DNA from: Candidatus Gastranaerophilales bacterium
Lineage (GTDB): Bacteria; Cyanobacteriota; Vampirovibrionia; Gastranaerophilales; Gastranaerophilaceae
Length of the DNA stretch: 64,000 nucleotides
NCBI GenBank assembly: GCA_947624325.1
Contig: CANQJT010000002.1
Location: 1-64,000 of the forward strand
Direction of reading: 5' to 3'
Under the pieces are notes generated by a model. That model saw nothing but the letters and a program-made list of their open reading frames with translations, made no database searches and had not been told where the DNA came from. Shown here piece by piece: positions 41,811 through 50,577 of this stretch. Each line of letters starts with the position of its first letter. Position 1 is the first letter of the stretch. A program made the translations under genes and the position numbers.

Positions 41811-42692
41811 ATGAAAAATAAAATTATATTTATTTTTTTAACTTTATTAATTATATTTATTTTAACTTATCAAAAAAATTTTTTAATTAATATTGCGGTT
41901 TCTACCGTTTATTTAACTTGTCTTTATTATTTTTATGAAAAAGTAAAATATAATTCCGAAAATATTAATCATAAAATAATTGCATCAATAACTCATGATT
42001 TAAAAAATCCTGCAATTGCGCATATAAAAGCAATTGAACTGTTATTAAAAGGAAATTTCGGTAAACTTACCGAATTACAAGCTTCTTTTTTAAATGATTT
42101 ATTAAATTCCTGTCACAACATGCTTGATATGCTGGTTAATTTACTTTGGCTGTATAAATTTGATAATAAAATGACAGCAATTAATATTTCGGAATTCAGT
42201 ATTCAATTACTTCTGCAAGAAATTTTTAATGAAAATAAACTTTTGTTCAGCACAAAACATCATAAATTCAATATTATTGATAACAAATGTGAAATAATTA
42301 TAAAAGCAGACCGGATGCACATAAAACGAATTATTTCTAATATATTAATAAATGCGGTAAATCATGGGTTAGAAAATTCCTTAATTGAAGTCAGTATTAA
42401 TTTAGAAGAAAATAAATTAATTTTTTTGGTTAAAAATCAAGGTCGTTATATATCTGATGCGCTTTTAAAATGTATTGTTGATAAAAATGAAGTCTTTAAC
42501 CAAACTTCTGACAGTTTATCTACAGGGCTTGGATTATATTTATCAAATTCACTGTTAAGGCTTAACGGCGGAAAATTTATATATAATTCCGCTCCTGATG
42601 GTATAAATACTTTCGGTTTTTCAATAAGTGTGCTTAAAGTTAACGACAATTATGCTGAAAAAGAACTTTTAAATAAAAATATTATAATTTGA
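41811..42692 (+). CDS. Orphan membrane sensor histidine kinase
   Basis: This 293-residue protein has two closely spaced N-terminal membrane segments (IIFIFLTLLIIFILTYQ and FLINIAVSTVYLTCLYYF) with almost no periplasmic sensor loop. The H-box is ASITHDLKNPAIAH (His, about residue 62), the N-box SNILINAVNHG and the G-box STGLGLYLSNSLL. No D/F-box DPF motif is clear. No response regulator is adjacent, so the partner is elsewhere. It may sense the membrane itself. Confidence 0.9.
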   Translation: MKNKIIFIFLTLLIIFILTYQKNFLINIAVSTVYLTCLYYFYEKVKYNSENINHKIIASITHDLKNPAIAHIKAIELLLKGNFGKLTELQASFLNDLLNSCHNMLDMLVNLLWLYKFDNKMTAINISEFSIQLLLQEIFNENKLLFSTKHHKFNIIDNKCEIIIKADRMHIKRIISNILINAVNHGLENSLIEVSINLEENKLIFLVKNQGRYISDALLKCIVDKNEVFNQTSDSLSTGLGLYLSNSLLRLNGGKFIYNSAPDGINTFGFSISVLKVNDNYAEKELLNKNIII

Positions 42693-42700
42693 TAATAAAA

Positions 42701-42725
42701 AATCCGCCTTTTTTAAAGGCGGATT
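42701..42725. terminator. Terminator between kinase and hsp20
   Basis: AATCCGCCTTT-N3-AAAGGCGGATT; the T run is on the minus strand, so it mainly ends hsp20. Confidence 0.75.
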
Positions 42726-42737
42726 GCTTAGAATTAA

Positions 42738-43193
42738 TTATTTAACCTGCAATTTTCTGGTTTGTTCTTTTTCTTTGTGCATTTTTGGTGCATTAATCGT
42801 TAAAACACCATGTTCAAGTTTTGCTTCGGTTTTATCAATATCAATTTCCTCCGGAAGTTGAATATATCTTGAAAACTCACCGTAGCTGAATTCCGAATGC
42901 TTGTAGTTTTTATCTTCTTCACTTGTTTCATCAACTTTTTTAGCTTTGATATTCAAATAATCTTTTTCAATATCAATATCTAAATCTTCTTTTTTAATCC
43001 CGGGGAGTTCAGCTTTAATTTCAAAACCGTTTCCTTTGTCCGCAACTTCTATAGGCATTGAAAGTTTTTCCGAATCTTCAAAATACATATTTTGCGGAAA
43101 ATACGTGTCAAAATGTCTGTTTAATAAAGAGCTGATTTCGTCATTTACTGTTCTGATGAAATTATCGGGTGTTCTTCTGACTAAAAATTTCAT
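42738..43193 (-). CDS. Small heat-shock protein, Hsp20/alpha-crystallin
   Basis: This 151-residue ATP-independent holdase has the alpha-crystallin domain from about residue 48 (GFEIKAELPGIKKEDLDIDIEKDYLNIKAKK ... GEFSRYIQLPEEIDID ... LEHGVLTINAPK). Monocistronic, with GGAG before the start. Confidence 0.95.
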   Translation of the reverse strand: MKFLVRRTPDNFIRTVNDEISSLLNRHFDTYFPQNMYFEDSEKLSMPIEVADKGNGFEIKAELPGIKKEDLDIDIEKDYLNIKAKKVDETSEEDKNYKHSEFSYGEFSRYIQLPEEIDIDKTEAKLEHGVLTINAPKMHKEKEQTRKLQVK

Positions 43194-43322
43194 AATTTGC
43201 TCCTTTCAATTTGTTTTTTACTTCCAACACTTATGTTATAAATCTTTTTTGCATAAATATTGATTTTTTTAACATTTAATTAACAATTTGAAAGGAAAAA
43301 TATAAAATTTTTCGAGAATTAA

Positions 43323-43622
43323 TCAGCTTGTAGCTTTAATCGGACGAATTTTGTTAATATCTTCAGCTATTTCATGTCTTGCTATTCTTAGTTCATAATC
43401 CTCTTGATATCTTAAAAAATAACCTTGTGAAAGCCCAAAATATGTAGTAAGTCTAAGGTCGGTATCAGCAGTAATCCGCCTTTGACCTTTTATAATTTGA
43501 TGAATTCTGTTTGGCGGAACAAATATTGCATTCGCTAAAGCATTCTGTGATAAATTAAAAGGTTCAATAAATTCCGTTTTAAGCATTTCACCAACAGTTG
43601 TAAGTTCTATACAATTAGTCAT
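43323..43622 (-). CDS. higA: HigA-family antitoxin
   Basis: This 99-residue protein of the HigA/VapI type has TTVGEMLKTEFIEPFNLSQNALANAIFVPPNRIHQIIKGQRRITADTDLRL, an XRE helix-turn-helix with the family's GRRxI-like signature. It lies after the toxin gene with a 98-bp gap, longer than usual. The gap contains ATACG-GTA-CGTAT (near 43659-43671), a possible operator, so higA may have its own promoter. Confidence 0.92.
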   Translation of the reverse strand: MTNCIELTTVGEMLKTEFIEPFNLSQNALANAIFVPPNRIHQIIKGQRRITADTDLRLTTYFGLSQGYFLRYQEDYELRIARHEIAEDINKIRPIKATS

Positions 43623-43720
43623 ATTGGTTCTCCAAACTTAATAACATATATTAATATTATACGGTACGTATCACATAATTTCAATCCTATAAAAATATTT
43701 TATTAAGATTAATTACTAAT

Positions 43721-44002
43721 TTAATGATAATCTGTTATTTCAACATCAAAAGAATGATTATCAAGCCATCTAAAACAAATGCGATATTGGTCATTTATAC
43801 GGATGGAGTATTGACCTTGTCTATTACCAATTAGCACTTCCAAATGATTACTTGGGGGCACTTTTAAATCTTCAAGAGAAGATGAGATATGTAACATTCT
43901 GAGTTTTTGTAATGCTTTTTTTTGAATATCATGAGGAAGTTTCTTTGAAAATTCCTCATTCCATATTTTCTCGGTTTCTTTGCACTTAAAAGTTTTTATC
44001 AT
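43721..44002 (-). CDS. higB: HigB-family mRNA interferase toxin
   Basis: This 93-residue RelE/ParE-superfamily toxin cuts mRNA on the ribosome. Signature: HDIQKKALQKLRMLH, the PPSNHLEVLIGNRQGQYSIRINDQYRICFRW core and a C-terminal VEITDYH. It is the first gene of the pair (toxin before antitoxin, as in other hig loci). Confidence 0.93.
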   Translation of the reverse strand: MIKTFKCKETEKIWNEEFSKKLPHDIQKKALQKLRMLHISSSLEDLKVPPSNHLEVLIGNRQGQYSIRINDQYRICFRWLDNHSFDVEITDYH

Positions 44003-44033
44003 TATTTAATTCTAACATATTTTTTAGTAAATG

Positions 44034-44189
44034 TTAAAATAATGGAGGTAGTCCAAAAATATCAATACCAATAATAGAATATAAAAAACCACAAACTCCA
44101 AATAAAACACCTAAACCAATGACTAGAATAACAATCAGCCATACGGTACGAACAATATTAAATAGAATTTTTTGAAATTTTTCAAACAT
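44034..44189 (-). CDS. Small membrane protein (51 aa)
   Basis: ATG 44189 lies 4 bp after the stop of the upstream exported-protein gene. One or two membrane segments (TVWLIVILVIGLGVLFGVCGFLYSIIGI). Unknown function; co-transcribed with its neighbour and just upstream of higB. Confidence 0.55.
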   Translation of the reverse strand: MFEKFQKILFNIVRTVWLIVILVIGLGVLFGVCGFLYSIIGIDIFGLPPLF

Positions 44190-44193
44190 ATAA

Positions 44194-44460
44194 TTATTTC
44201 GGGTTAACAAATCTTCCTGAATATGTTTTATCATCATTGTAGCAGTCATATAAACGTTGTTCCCAAACAGTTATACCTTCTTTTGTCTGTACTAACTGCC
44301 ATGTTTTACCAGTTTTTGTATCTAATATATATTGTTCCCCTCTAAAAGTTGGATGTTGGTACATTACGTATCTGCCATTAACGATTTGAGTAGGCTGGTC
44401 TGCAAAACATATATTACAAGAAATAAAAAGTAGTCCAAAAAAAATAATAAACTTTTTCAT
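44194..44460 (-). CDS. Small exported protein (88 aa)
   Basis: A signal peptide (MKKFIIFFGLLFISCNICFA) precedes a short mature domain with NGRYVMYQHPTFRGEQYILDTKTGKTWQLVQTKEG, a pattern seen in small exported proteins with a beta-sheet core. Function unknown. TAAAGGAAT precedes the start. Confidence 0.7.
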   Translation of the reverse strand: MKKFIIFFGLLFISCNICFADQPTQIVNGRYVMYQHPTFRGEQYILDTKTGKTWQLVQTKEGITVWEQRLYDCYNDDKTYSGRFVNPK

Positions 44461-44785
44461 AATTAATTCCTTTAGTAATTATGTCCGAGTAAATTTTTAC
44501 GATAAGCCGAAGGTGTGAGTAAAAATTTGCGAGTGGCTTATTGAAAAGGTGAGCAACTTTACGGTTGCGAGGAGCAAGCGTAATGTTGCGACACTAGATT
44601 AAATTAATTTATGTTAATAAAAAGAACTGTCGATGGCGAGACTTTGCTTAGACCGTAGGCGAGTATATGAAATACGAGCCGTACGGAAAAAGTATGCGTA
44701 GCTGAACCCTATTGTTTGCGAATATTTTTGAGCAAACAATACGGTGAAAGTCCCTTCAAATATATTAATCTATAGAAAAAGAAAC
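44461..44785. repeat. Non-coding repeat region with hairpins and tRNA-Leu end copy
   Basis: No gene. It holds hairpins of the GCGAG-type interspersed repeats, including TATTGTTTGC/GCAAACAATA (10-bp arms, near 44721-44752). At 44620-44645 there is a near copy of the 3' end of tRNA-Leu (ACTGTCGATGGCG plus GACTT), 158 bp from the real one. Confidence 0.6.
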
Positions 44786-44866
44786 TGTCGATGGCGGGAC
44801 TTGAACCCGCAAGGATAAACCACACGCCCCTCAAACGTGCGCGTATACCAATTCCGCCACATCGAC
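44786..44866 (-). tRNA. tRNA-Leu (GAG)
   Basis: On the minus strand: acceptor GTCGATG/CATCGAC, anticodon arm CACGT-TTGAGGG-GCGTG (anticodon GAG), long variable arm, T-arm GGGTTCAAGTCCC. No CCA is encoded. Confidence 0.93.
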
Positions 44867-44899
44867 ATAGTTTTAAAGTATTTAGTTGTCAAATTTAAT

Positions 44900-44993
44900 T
44901 AGTCATTTGTGGCGGAAGGTTCTCGCAATTCTCGAACCCCTCTCCTCAAACGATTATTAATCGTTTTCGTCGGCAGAGTGCCACATCGACATA
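44900..44993 (-). pseudogene. tRNA-Leu-like remnant
   Basis: The minus strand begins GTCGATGTGGC exactly like tRNA-Leu and then diverges; it keeps CGTTTGAGG and a GGGTTCGAG piece but cannot fold into a cloverleaf. A 9-bp-arm hairpin (AAACGATTA/TAATCGTTT) lies inside. It looks like a decayed or recombined tRNA copy. Confidence 0.45.
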
Positions 44994-45072
44994 CTACTTA
45001 TTATCTTATCATAAAAATTTTTCGTCAACTTTATATTTTGATTTTTTTTAACTAATCAAATAAAATAAAGCT

Positions 45073-45681
45073 ATGAATTATATTTGGTATTTCTTAATAG
45101 TTGTTTCAATAATCTTCGGAGCTTTAAACGGCAGACTGCCTAATGTTACAGGCGCAATATTTTCAGGAACGGAACTCGCCGTTAAAATTATTCTTACACT
45201 TTTAGGTATTATGACCTTTTGGCTAGGCATAATGAAAATTGCCGAAAAATCAGGTATTGTTGAATTTTTATCAAAATTACTAAAACCAATAGCAAAAGTT
45301 ATTTTCCCTGAACTTCCCAAAGACAGTCCTGTTATTGGCGATATTGCAATGAATTTTTCCGCTAATGCTCTTGGGCTGGCTAATGCTGCGACCCCGATAG
45401 GAATCAAAGCTATGGAAGGCATGCAGGAACTGAATAAAGATAAAGAAAGCGCCACTAATTCCATGTGTACTTTGCTGGCTATGAATACCGCCGGATTTCA
45501 ATTAATACCTGCAACCGTTATTGCAATTCTGGCGGCGGCAGGATGTAAAAATCCTACCGAAATAATTGTCCCTACTTTATTAGTTACTTCAACAGCCTTT
45601 GTTTGTGCAATATTATTTGCAAGAATTTTTCAAAAAATTTTCCCTCCGCAAAAAATAAAAGAGGTATCCTCCGATGGTTAA
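45073..45681 (+). CDS. spmA: Nucleoside-recognition membrane protein SpmA-like
   Basis: This 202-residue membrane protein has the Gate/nucleoside-recognition domain (MNFSANALGLANAATPIGIKAMEGMQELN, STAFVCAILF). Together with SpmB it forms the split two-gene version of a domain found in transporters. In Bacillus the pair affects spore dehydration; in non-sporulating bacteria its substrate is unknown. It overlaps spmB by 8 bp. Confidence 0.9.
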   Translation: MNYIWYFLIVVSIIFGALNGRLPNVTGAIFSGTELAVKIILTLLGIMTFWLGIMKIAEKSGIVEFLSKLLKPIAKVIFPELPKDSPVIGDIAMNFSANALGLANAATPIGIKAMEGMQELNKDKESATNSMCTLLAMNTAGFQLIPATVIAILAAAGCKNPTEIIVPTLLVTSTAFVCAILFARIFQKIFPPQKIKEVSSDG

Positions 45682-46210
45682 AGAAATTATTAATTTGATA
45701 TCTTTATGGGCTTTACCTGCAATAATCTTAATTATTCTAACCGTTGCTTTACTTCGCAAAGTTCCTATTTATGAGGCTTTTATTGAAGGCGCTAAAGACG
45801 GGGTCAAGGTAAGCTTTAATATTATTCCATATCTTGTCGCAATTGTTGTTGCAATATCCATGCTTCGGGCATCAGGCATGGTAGAAGCATTAGCCGGTTA
45901 CTTTGGCGGATTTTTGTCAAAAGTGCACATTCCGGCTGATATTCTTCCGCTCGCAATAGTTCGTTCACTTTCAGGAAGTGCTGCTTTAGGTGTTTTTTCC
46001 GATATTATTTCCAATAATGATATTAATTCATATACTTCTAAGCTCGCTGCAATCATGCTTGGCAGCAGTGAAACAACTTTTTATGTATTAACCGTTTATT
46101 TTGGTGCGGTTGGGATAAAAAAATATCGTTTTGCGCTTTTAACAGGTTTAAGTGCCGATTTAATCGGAATAATTATGGCAGTAATTGTTGCTCATTTCTT
46201 CTTCGCTTAA
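45674..46210 (+). CDS. spmB: Nucleoside-recognition membrane protein SpmB-like
   Basis: This 178-residue second half of the pair has the Gate-domain motif (VSFNIIPYLVAIVVAISMLRASG, PLAIVRSLSGSAALGVFSDII, IMLGSSETTFYVLTVYFGAVGI). It overlaps spmA. The 255 bp that follow to the next gene (46211-46465) hold a CCAC-N6-GTGG hairpin near 46282-46297 and no supported gene. Confidence 0.9.
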   Translation: MVKEIINLISLWALPAIILIILTVALLRKVPIYEAFIEGAKDGVKVSFNIIPYLVAIVVAISMLRASGMVEALAGYFGGFLSKVHIPADILPLAIVRSLSGSAALGVFSDIISNNDINSYTSKLAAIMLGSSETTFYVLTVYFGAVGIKKYRFALLTGLSADLIGIIMAVIVAHFFFA

Positions 46211-46465
46211 ATTTTAAATTGTAGTTATAACACTTATAATAATGTTTTATTGTATAAAATCTGTTTTTGCGTAAAAAAAAGCCACCTTTCAGTGGTCTAT
46301 TTCTGCATCCTAATGGTCTCTTTTGTGTTTATTATTTAGGAGTTTATATGTGTTCGGGGTTGTAATGTTTCATTTAGTGTTTTGCTTACACTTAAATCTT
46401 ACATTATTATTATGACACATATAATTTTCTTGTCAAGTGTCCGAAAATTTATTTGTTAAGTTTTT

Positions 46466-47518
46466 TTAATTGCATTCATCCTGCGGTTTTTCCCGTTTGC
46501 AGGTATTTATTGTCTTTAAATATAATTCATCAAACAATGTAATTAATAATGCTGCTATCGCCGGGGATAATATTACTCCCCAAACTCCTAAAAATTGTGC
46601 CGCAATTAAAAATGCAAAGATTATTATTATCGGATGTAAATTTAAAAACTTGCCGAATACAAGCGGTCTTACAAAATTATTTGATATCCATTGTGCAGCA
46701 AGATATACAACTACCGTTAAAATTACAACCAGCCAGCCTTGCTGTGCTGCGCATAATACCCCTAATACAAATGCTATTATCGGACCTACTATCGGAACTA
46801 TATCTAAAAGTCCTGCAATTAATCCTAATAATACTGCATATTGTACCTTTAAAAGCATTAAACCTGCCGCCGTAAATATTGCCACCGTAGACATTGATAA
46901 AACCTGCGCTATAACATATCCGCCGACTTTATGTTCTATATTCTCATATACTTCTTTAGCTTTTGTTTTCATTTTGGGCGGAAACAATGTTATTATTGCA
47001 TCTCTGATTAAGTTTTTTTCATTTATCATATAAAATACTATAACACCCATTGTTACTATTACCGTTATAGCTTCGACAAATGCCATTGTAAAATTAATTG
47101 ATTTATTTACTATGCCTGAAGCGACTTGCGAGTATGAACTTGTTATTGTATCAGTATTTATAAATTCAATTAACTTTTTACCCATTATCGTTTTATTGCT
47201 TAAAAATTCTGTTATGTTTCTGATAATTTCAGGAATATTATTAATTATTTGATGTATTTCTTGTATTGATATTGTTATTATCGGGATTAAGAACAGAATA
47301 ACTACTAATAATGTTCCTAAAATAATAATTGTAGATGCAACAGAACGGCTCATCTTCTTTTCTAATTTATCAACCGCAGGACTTAATGAGCATGCCAGAA
47401 CAAACGAGCCGAAAGCTAATAAAGCTATTGTTTTTATCTGAATTATAAACCATATTAAAAATATTATTACTATGCCAAACAGAATATTTTTAAGATTAAC
47501 ATTTTTGTTCCAAAACAT
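46466..47518 (-). CDS. AI-2E transporter (PerM/TqsA) family permease
   Basis: This 350-residue protein has about eight membrane segments, with the family pattern IWFIIQIKTIALLAFGSFVLACSLSPAVDKL at the start and LMLLKVQYAVLLGLIAGLLDIVPIVGPIIAF plus HPIIIIFAFLIAAQFLGVWGVILSPAIAALL in the C-terminal half. Members export AI-2 or exchange ions; the substrate cannot be read from sequence. Single gene with its own start signal. Confidence 0.92.
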   Translation of the reverse strand: MFWNKNVNLKNILFGIVIIFLIWFIIQIKTIALLAFGSFVLACSLSPAVDKLEKKMSRSVASTIIILGTLLVVILFLIPIITISIQEIHQIINNIPEIIRNITEFLSNKTIMGKKLIEFINTDTITSSYSQVASGIVNKSINFTMAFVEAITVIVTMGVIVFYMINEKNLIRDAIITLFPPKMKTKAKEVYENIEHKVGGYVIAQVLSMSTVAIFTAAGLMLLKVQYAVLLGLIAGLLDIVPIVGPIIAFVLGVLCAAQQGWLVVILTVVVYLAAQWISNNFVRPLVFGKFLNLHPIIIIFAFLIAAQFLGVWGVILSPAIAALLITLFDELYLKTINTCKREKPQDECN

Positions 47519-47572
47519 TTGTTACTCCTTTATGTGAGTTAATTATAACATATAGTAATAAATAAAAAAAAT

Positions 47573-47606
47573 AGCACATTGGATTTAACATAATGTGCTT
47601 TTTTTA
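47573..47606 (-). terminator. prs terminator
   Basis: AGCACATT and AATGTGCT arms with an 11-base loop and a T run on the minus strand, 17-50 bp beyond the prs stop. Confidence 0.75.
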
Positions 47607-47622
47607 TATTGTTGAAAAACTT

Positions 47623-48636
47623 TTATTGATCGTATTCTTTTTCAAATCCGAATAATGAACTTACTGATTCTCCTTCATGAATTCTTGAAATAGCTTCGCC
47701 TAATAAGTGGGCTACACTTAATTGTGTTATTTTTTCAGGTAAAAAGTTTTTATTTAACGGGATTGTATTTGTTACAACAACTTCTTTAATAGGTGCTTTT
47801 TCAAGTCTTTCTAATGCAGGGCCTGAAAAAACGGGGTGAGTTGCACATACATATACATCTTTAGCTCCTTTATCCTTTAATAATTGAGCTGCTCCGCATA
47901 TTGTTCCTGCAGTATCAATGATATCATCAAACATTATGCAGGTTTTACCCATAATATCACCTATTATATTTACTGCTATTGCTTCATTATGACGGTTTCT
48001 TCTTTTATCTATGATTGCCATCGGGCAGTTCATTTGTTTTGCAAAGTATCTGGAACGGCTTACTCCGCCCATATCAGGACTTACTACAACCAAGTCTTCC
48101 TGCGGAATATTTAATTTTTTTACATAGTCAACCAGTACTGATGTAGCATATATATGGTCTACAAGAATATTAAAAAATCCTTGTATTTGCCCTGTATGTA
48201 AGTCCATTGCTAATATTCTGTCAGCTCCTGCCGTTGTTAATAAATCAGCTACAAGTTTGGCTGTAATTGCTTCTCTGCCTGATGTTTTTCTGTCTTGTCT
48301 TGCGTATCCGTAATATGGGATTACCGCAGTTATTGATTTTGCACTTGCTCTTTTAAAAGCATCTATTATTATTAAAAGTTCCATCAGGTTTTCGTTAACG
48401 GGGTTGCATACAGGCTGAATTATAAATACATCATCGCCTCTTATGCTTTCTTGAACTTGAACATATATTTCGCCGTCGGCAAAATTTTTAACAATCATAG
48501 GACCTACCGTTGTACCAAGATATTCTGCAATTTCTTGTGCAAGCTGCATGTTTGACCTGCCTGCAAACAGTTTTATGTCGTGAGTCGGGTTGATTGTCTT
48601 TTCCCCTTGCGGAAATGCCAGTTCTAATTCCATCAT
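47623..48636 (-). CDS. prs: Ribose-phosphate pyrophosphokinase
   Basis: It makes PRPP from ribose 5-phosphate and ATP, for purine, pyrimidine, NAD, His and Trp synthesis. This 337-residue protein has FADGEIYVQVQESIRGDDVFIIQP, PYYGYARQDRKTSGREAITAK, MDLHTGQIQGFF and the PRPP loop CIMFDDIIDTAGTI. Its start overlaps the glmU stop (ATGATG after GGAGG). A glmU-prs pair is widespread. Confidence 0.97.
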   Translation of the reverse strand: MMELELAFPQGEKTINPTHDIKLFAGRSNMQLAQEIAEYLGTTVGPMIVKNFADGEIYVQVQESIRGDDVFIIQPVCNPVNENLMELLIIIDAFKRASAKSITAVIPYYGYARQDRKTSGREAITAKLVADLLTTAGADRILAMDLHTGQIQGFFNILVDHIYATSVLVDYVKKLNIPQEDLVVVSPDMGGVSRSRYFAKQMNCPMAIIDKRRNRHNEAIAVNIIGDIMGKTCIMFDDIIDTAGTICGAAQLLKDKGAKDVYVCATHPVFSGPALERLEKAPIKEVVVTNTIPLNKNFLPEKITQLSVAHLLGEAISRIHEGESVSSLFGFEKEYDQ

Positions 48637-49946
48637 TTATTGCCTCCTGATAGCTCTTCAATTTTTTTCTTTACCCAATCCGAAAAAATTTTCATTGGTG
48701 GACGGGTTATTGCCAGTGAATATGCTTCTACATCTTTTGTTATTATACTTCCTGCCCCTATTGATGCCATTTCGTTTACTGTTACGGGCGCTACAAGTAC
48801 AGAGTTTGAACCCGTATTTGCTCCGTCTTTAATTATTGTTTTGCTTTTTATTTTTGAAATAGGGTTATAATTTGCCGTTATTGTTCCTGCACCTATATTT
48901 ACCTTTGACCCAAGCTCGGCATCTCCTATGTAGCTTAAATGCGATACATTTGTATTATCTTTAATTACTGATTTTTTAATCTCTACAAAGTTACCTATTC
49001 TTACATTATTACCGATTGTTGCGCCATCTCTGATGTGTGAAAACGGACCTATTTTACATTTTGAACCTATTGTATTTTTCCCTGTTATATATACATTGGG
49101 AAGTATTAAAGTATCTGCTCCGATTGTTGTTTCAGGCGAAATATATGTAGTATCGGGGTCTGTTATTTGAACTCCTTCATCCGTTAATCTGATTAAAGAT
49201 TTTCTGTTTATGATTTTTGTTGCTTGAGCAAGTTGTAATTTTGAATTAATTCCGAATATTTCTTCATTATCGTCTAATATGTACGATTGAACATTTAAAT
49301 TATTTTCTACTGCCCATTTTACGATATCGGTTAAATAGTATTCACATTGTGCATTATTATTTTTTAAAGAGTTAAAAGCATTTGATACGGTTTTCCAGTT
49401 GATACAGTATATTCCTGCATTAACTTCATTCACTGCTTTTTGCTCGGGAGTTGCATCTTTTTCTTCTACTATTGCCGTAAACTTTTTATTTTTATCTCTT
49501 ATAATTCTGCCGTAATTTTTAGGGTTTTCAAATATTGCTGACATTACGGTTAAATCAGCATCATTATTATCGTGAAAATCTATAAAGCTTTTTAGTGTTT
49601 CCGATGTTATTACAGGGGTATCACCGCATACTACTATTACATAACCGTCAAAATCTTTTAAATAAGGAGCTGCTTTATTTACGGCATCACCCGTCCCCAG
49701 CTGGGGTGACTGAAGTACACATTTTGTACCTTCATAATTTTCATTTACAAATTTTTCAACGAGTTCTGCTTCATGCCCTACTATAACAATGTTTTCATTA
49801 ATATATCCCGTATTATTAACGGCATCTATTACATAACCAAGCAAAGGTTTATTAAATATGCAATGAAGAACTTTCGGAAGTTCAGACTTCATCCTTGTGC
49901 CTTTCCCGGCCGCAAGAATTATTGACTTTACTTTTTTGTTCAACAT
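48633..49946 (-). CDS. glmU: Bifunctional UDP-GlcNAc pyrophosphorylase / GlcN-1-P acetyltransferase
   Basis: GlmU makes UDP-GlcNAc for peptidoglycan and LPS. The uridylyltransferase domain starts IILAAGKGTRMKSELPKVLH. The left-handed beta-helix acetyltransferase follows from about residue 250 (IGADTLILPNVYI, GPFSHIRDGATIGNNVRIGNFVEIKKS, and the catalytic His in THIGDAEL-like VSHLSYIGDAELG). At 437 residues it is slightly short at the C-terminus. Confidence 0.96.
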   Translation of the reverse strand: MLNKKVKSIILAAGKGTRMKSELPKVLHCIFNKPLLGYVIDAVNNTGYINENIVIVGHEAELVEKFVNENYEGTKCVLQSPQLGTGDAVNKAAPYLKDFDGYVIVVCGDTPVITSETLKSFIDFHDNNDADLTVMSAIFENPKNYGRIIRDKNKKFTAIVEEKDATPEQKAVNEVNAGIYCINWKTVSNAFNSLKNNNAQCEYYLTDIVKWAVENNLNVQSYILDDNEEIFGINSKLQLAQATKIINRKSLIRLTDEGVQITDPDTTYISPETTIGADTLILPNVYITGKNTIGSKCKIGPFSHIRDGATIGNNVRIGNFVEIKKSVIKDNTNVSHLSYIGDAELGSKVNIGAGTITANYNPISKIKSKTIIKDGANTGSNSVLVAPVTVNEMASIGAGSIITKDVEAYSLAITRPPMKIFSDWVKKKIEELSGGNK

Positions 49947-50093
49947 AATTCCATCCCTTGCATATACTAATAATACTATTGTTAAAGAAAAAATAAAATA
50001 TAATTGTAAAGAATTAATAATTTTAATTTATTTATAGCAAAAAAAATTATGTTTTATTTTATTATTCATAGTAGAAAAAGGATACAAAGAGAT

Positions 50094-50519
50094 ATGAAAA
50101 TAGAATCATCAAATACAAAAATTCAACCTAATTTAATGGGCAGTGTTGTACGAAGCGGTATTCTTACAGCAGTAACATCAAGTTTTGTTTTATCTGAAAT
50201 GACAAAAGCTAATATTCGTAATTCACTTAAAGGAGCAGATTTATTTGAAAAGTCTACTCGAAAATCAGCTGAAAAAACTGCGGAATTTTTAGCTTCCGCA
50301 AAAAAATCTCCAAATCTTGATTTATCTAAGGTTGCTGATAAACTTGGAAAAATTGATATTGATGCGGTTGTGGCAAAAGCAAAAGAAAATTATCCTTCTA
50401 TAAGAAAACAAGGACTTAAAGCACTGGGTATTCTTACTGCGGTTACTGCCGTTAATGCTATTGTAATGTATACATTTGATAAAATTGCAGCAAAAAAAGC
50501 CGAGTCAAAAGCAGAATAA
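50094..50519 (+). CDS. Unknown membrane-associated protein (141 aa)
   Basis: Start ATG 50094 (MKIESSNTKIQPN); an in-frame ATG at 50049 would add 15 basic residues. An N-terminal hydrophobic helix (VVRSGILTAVTSSFVL) and a C-terminal one (ALGILTAVTAVNAIVMYTF) flank a charged, helical middle. The two hydrophobic helices share GILTAVT, as in a duplicated hairpin. Function unknown. Possibly lineage-specific. Confidence 0.65.
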   Translation: MKIESSNTKIQPNLMGSVVRSGILTAVTSSFVLSEMTKANIRNSLKGADLFEKSTRKSAEKTAEFLASAKKSPNLDLSKVADKLGKIDIDAVVAKAKENYPSIRKQGLKALGILTAVTAVNAIVMYTFDKIAAKKAESKAE

Positions 50520-50540
50520 TTTTATATATTATAATAAATT

Positions 50541-50577
50541 AAAAGAAGAACAATTAATTTGGTTGTTCTTCTTTTTT
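50541..50577. terminator. Bidirectional terminator
   Basis: AAGAAGAACAA and TTGTTCTTCTT arms around a 9-base loop, with T/A tracts, between the 141-residue gene and the convergent emrB-like gene, whose stop lies inside. Confidence 0.75.

Noticed and set aside
46211-46465. Small RNA or gene in the 255-bp gap after spmB
   Set aside because: There is a short hairpin and a five-codon frame after AGGAG, but no consistent promoter-terminator pair.
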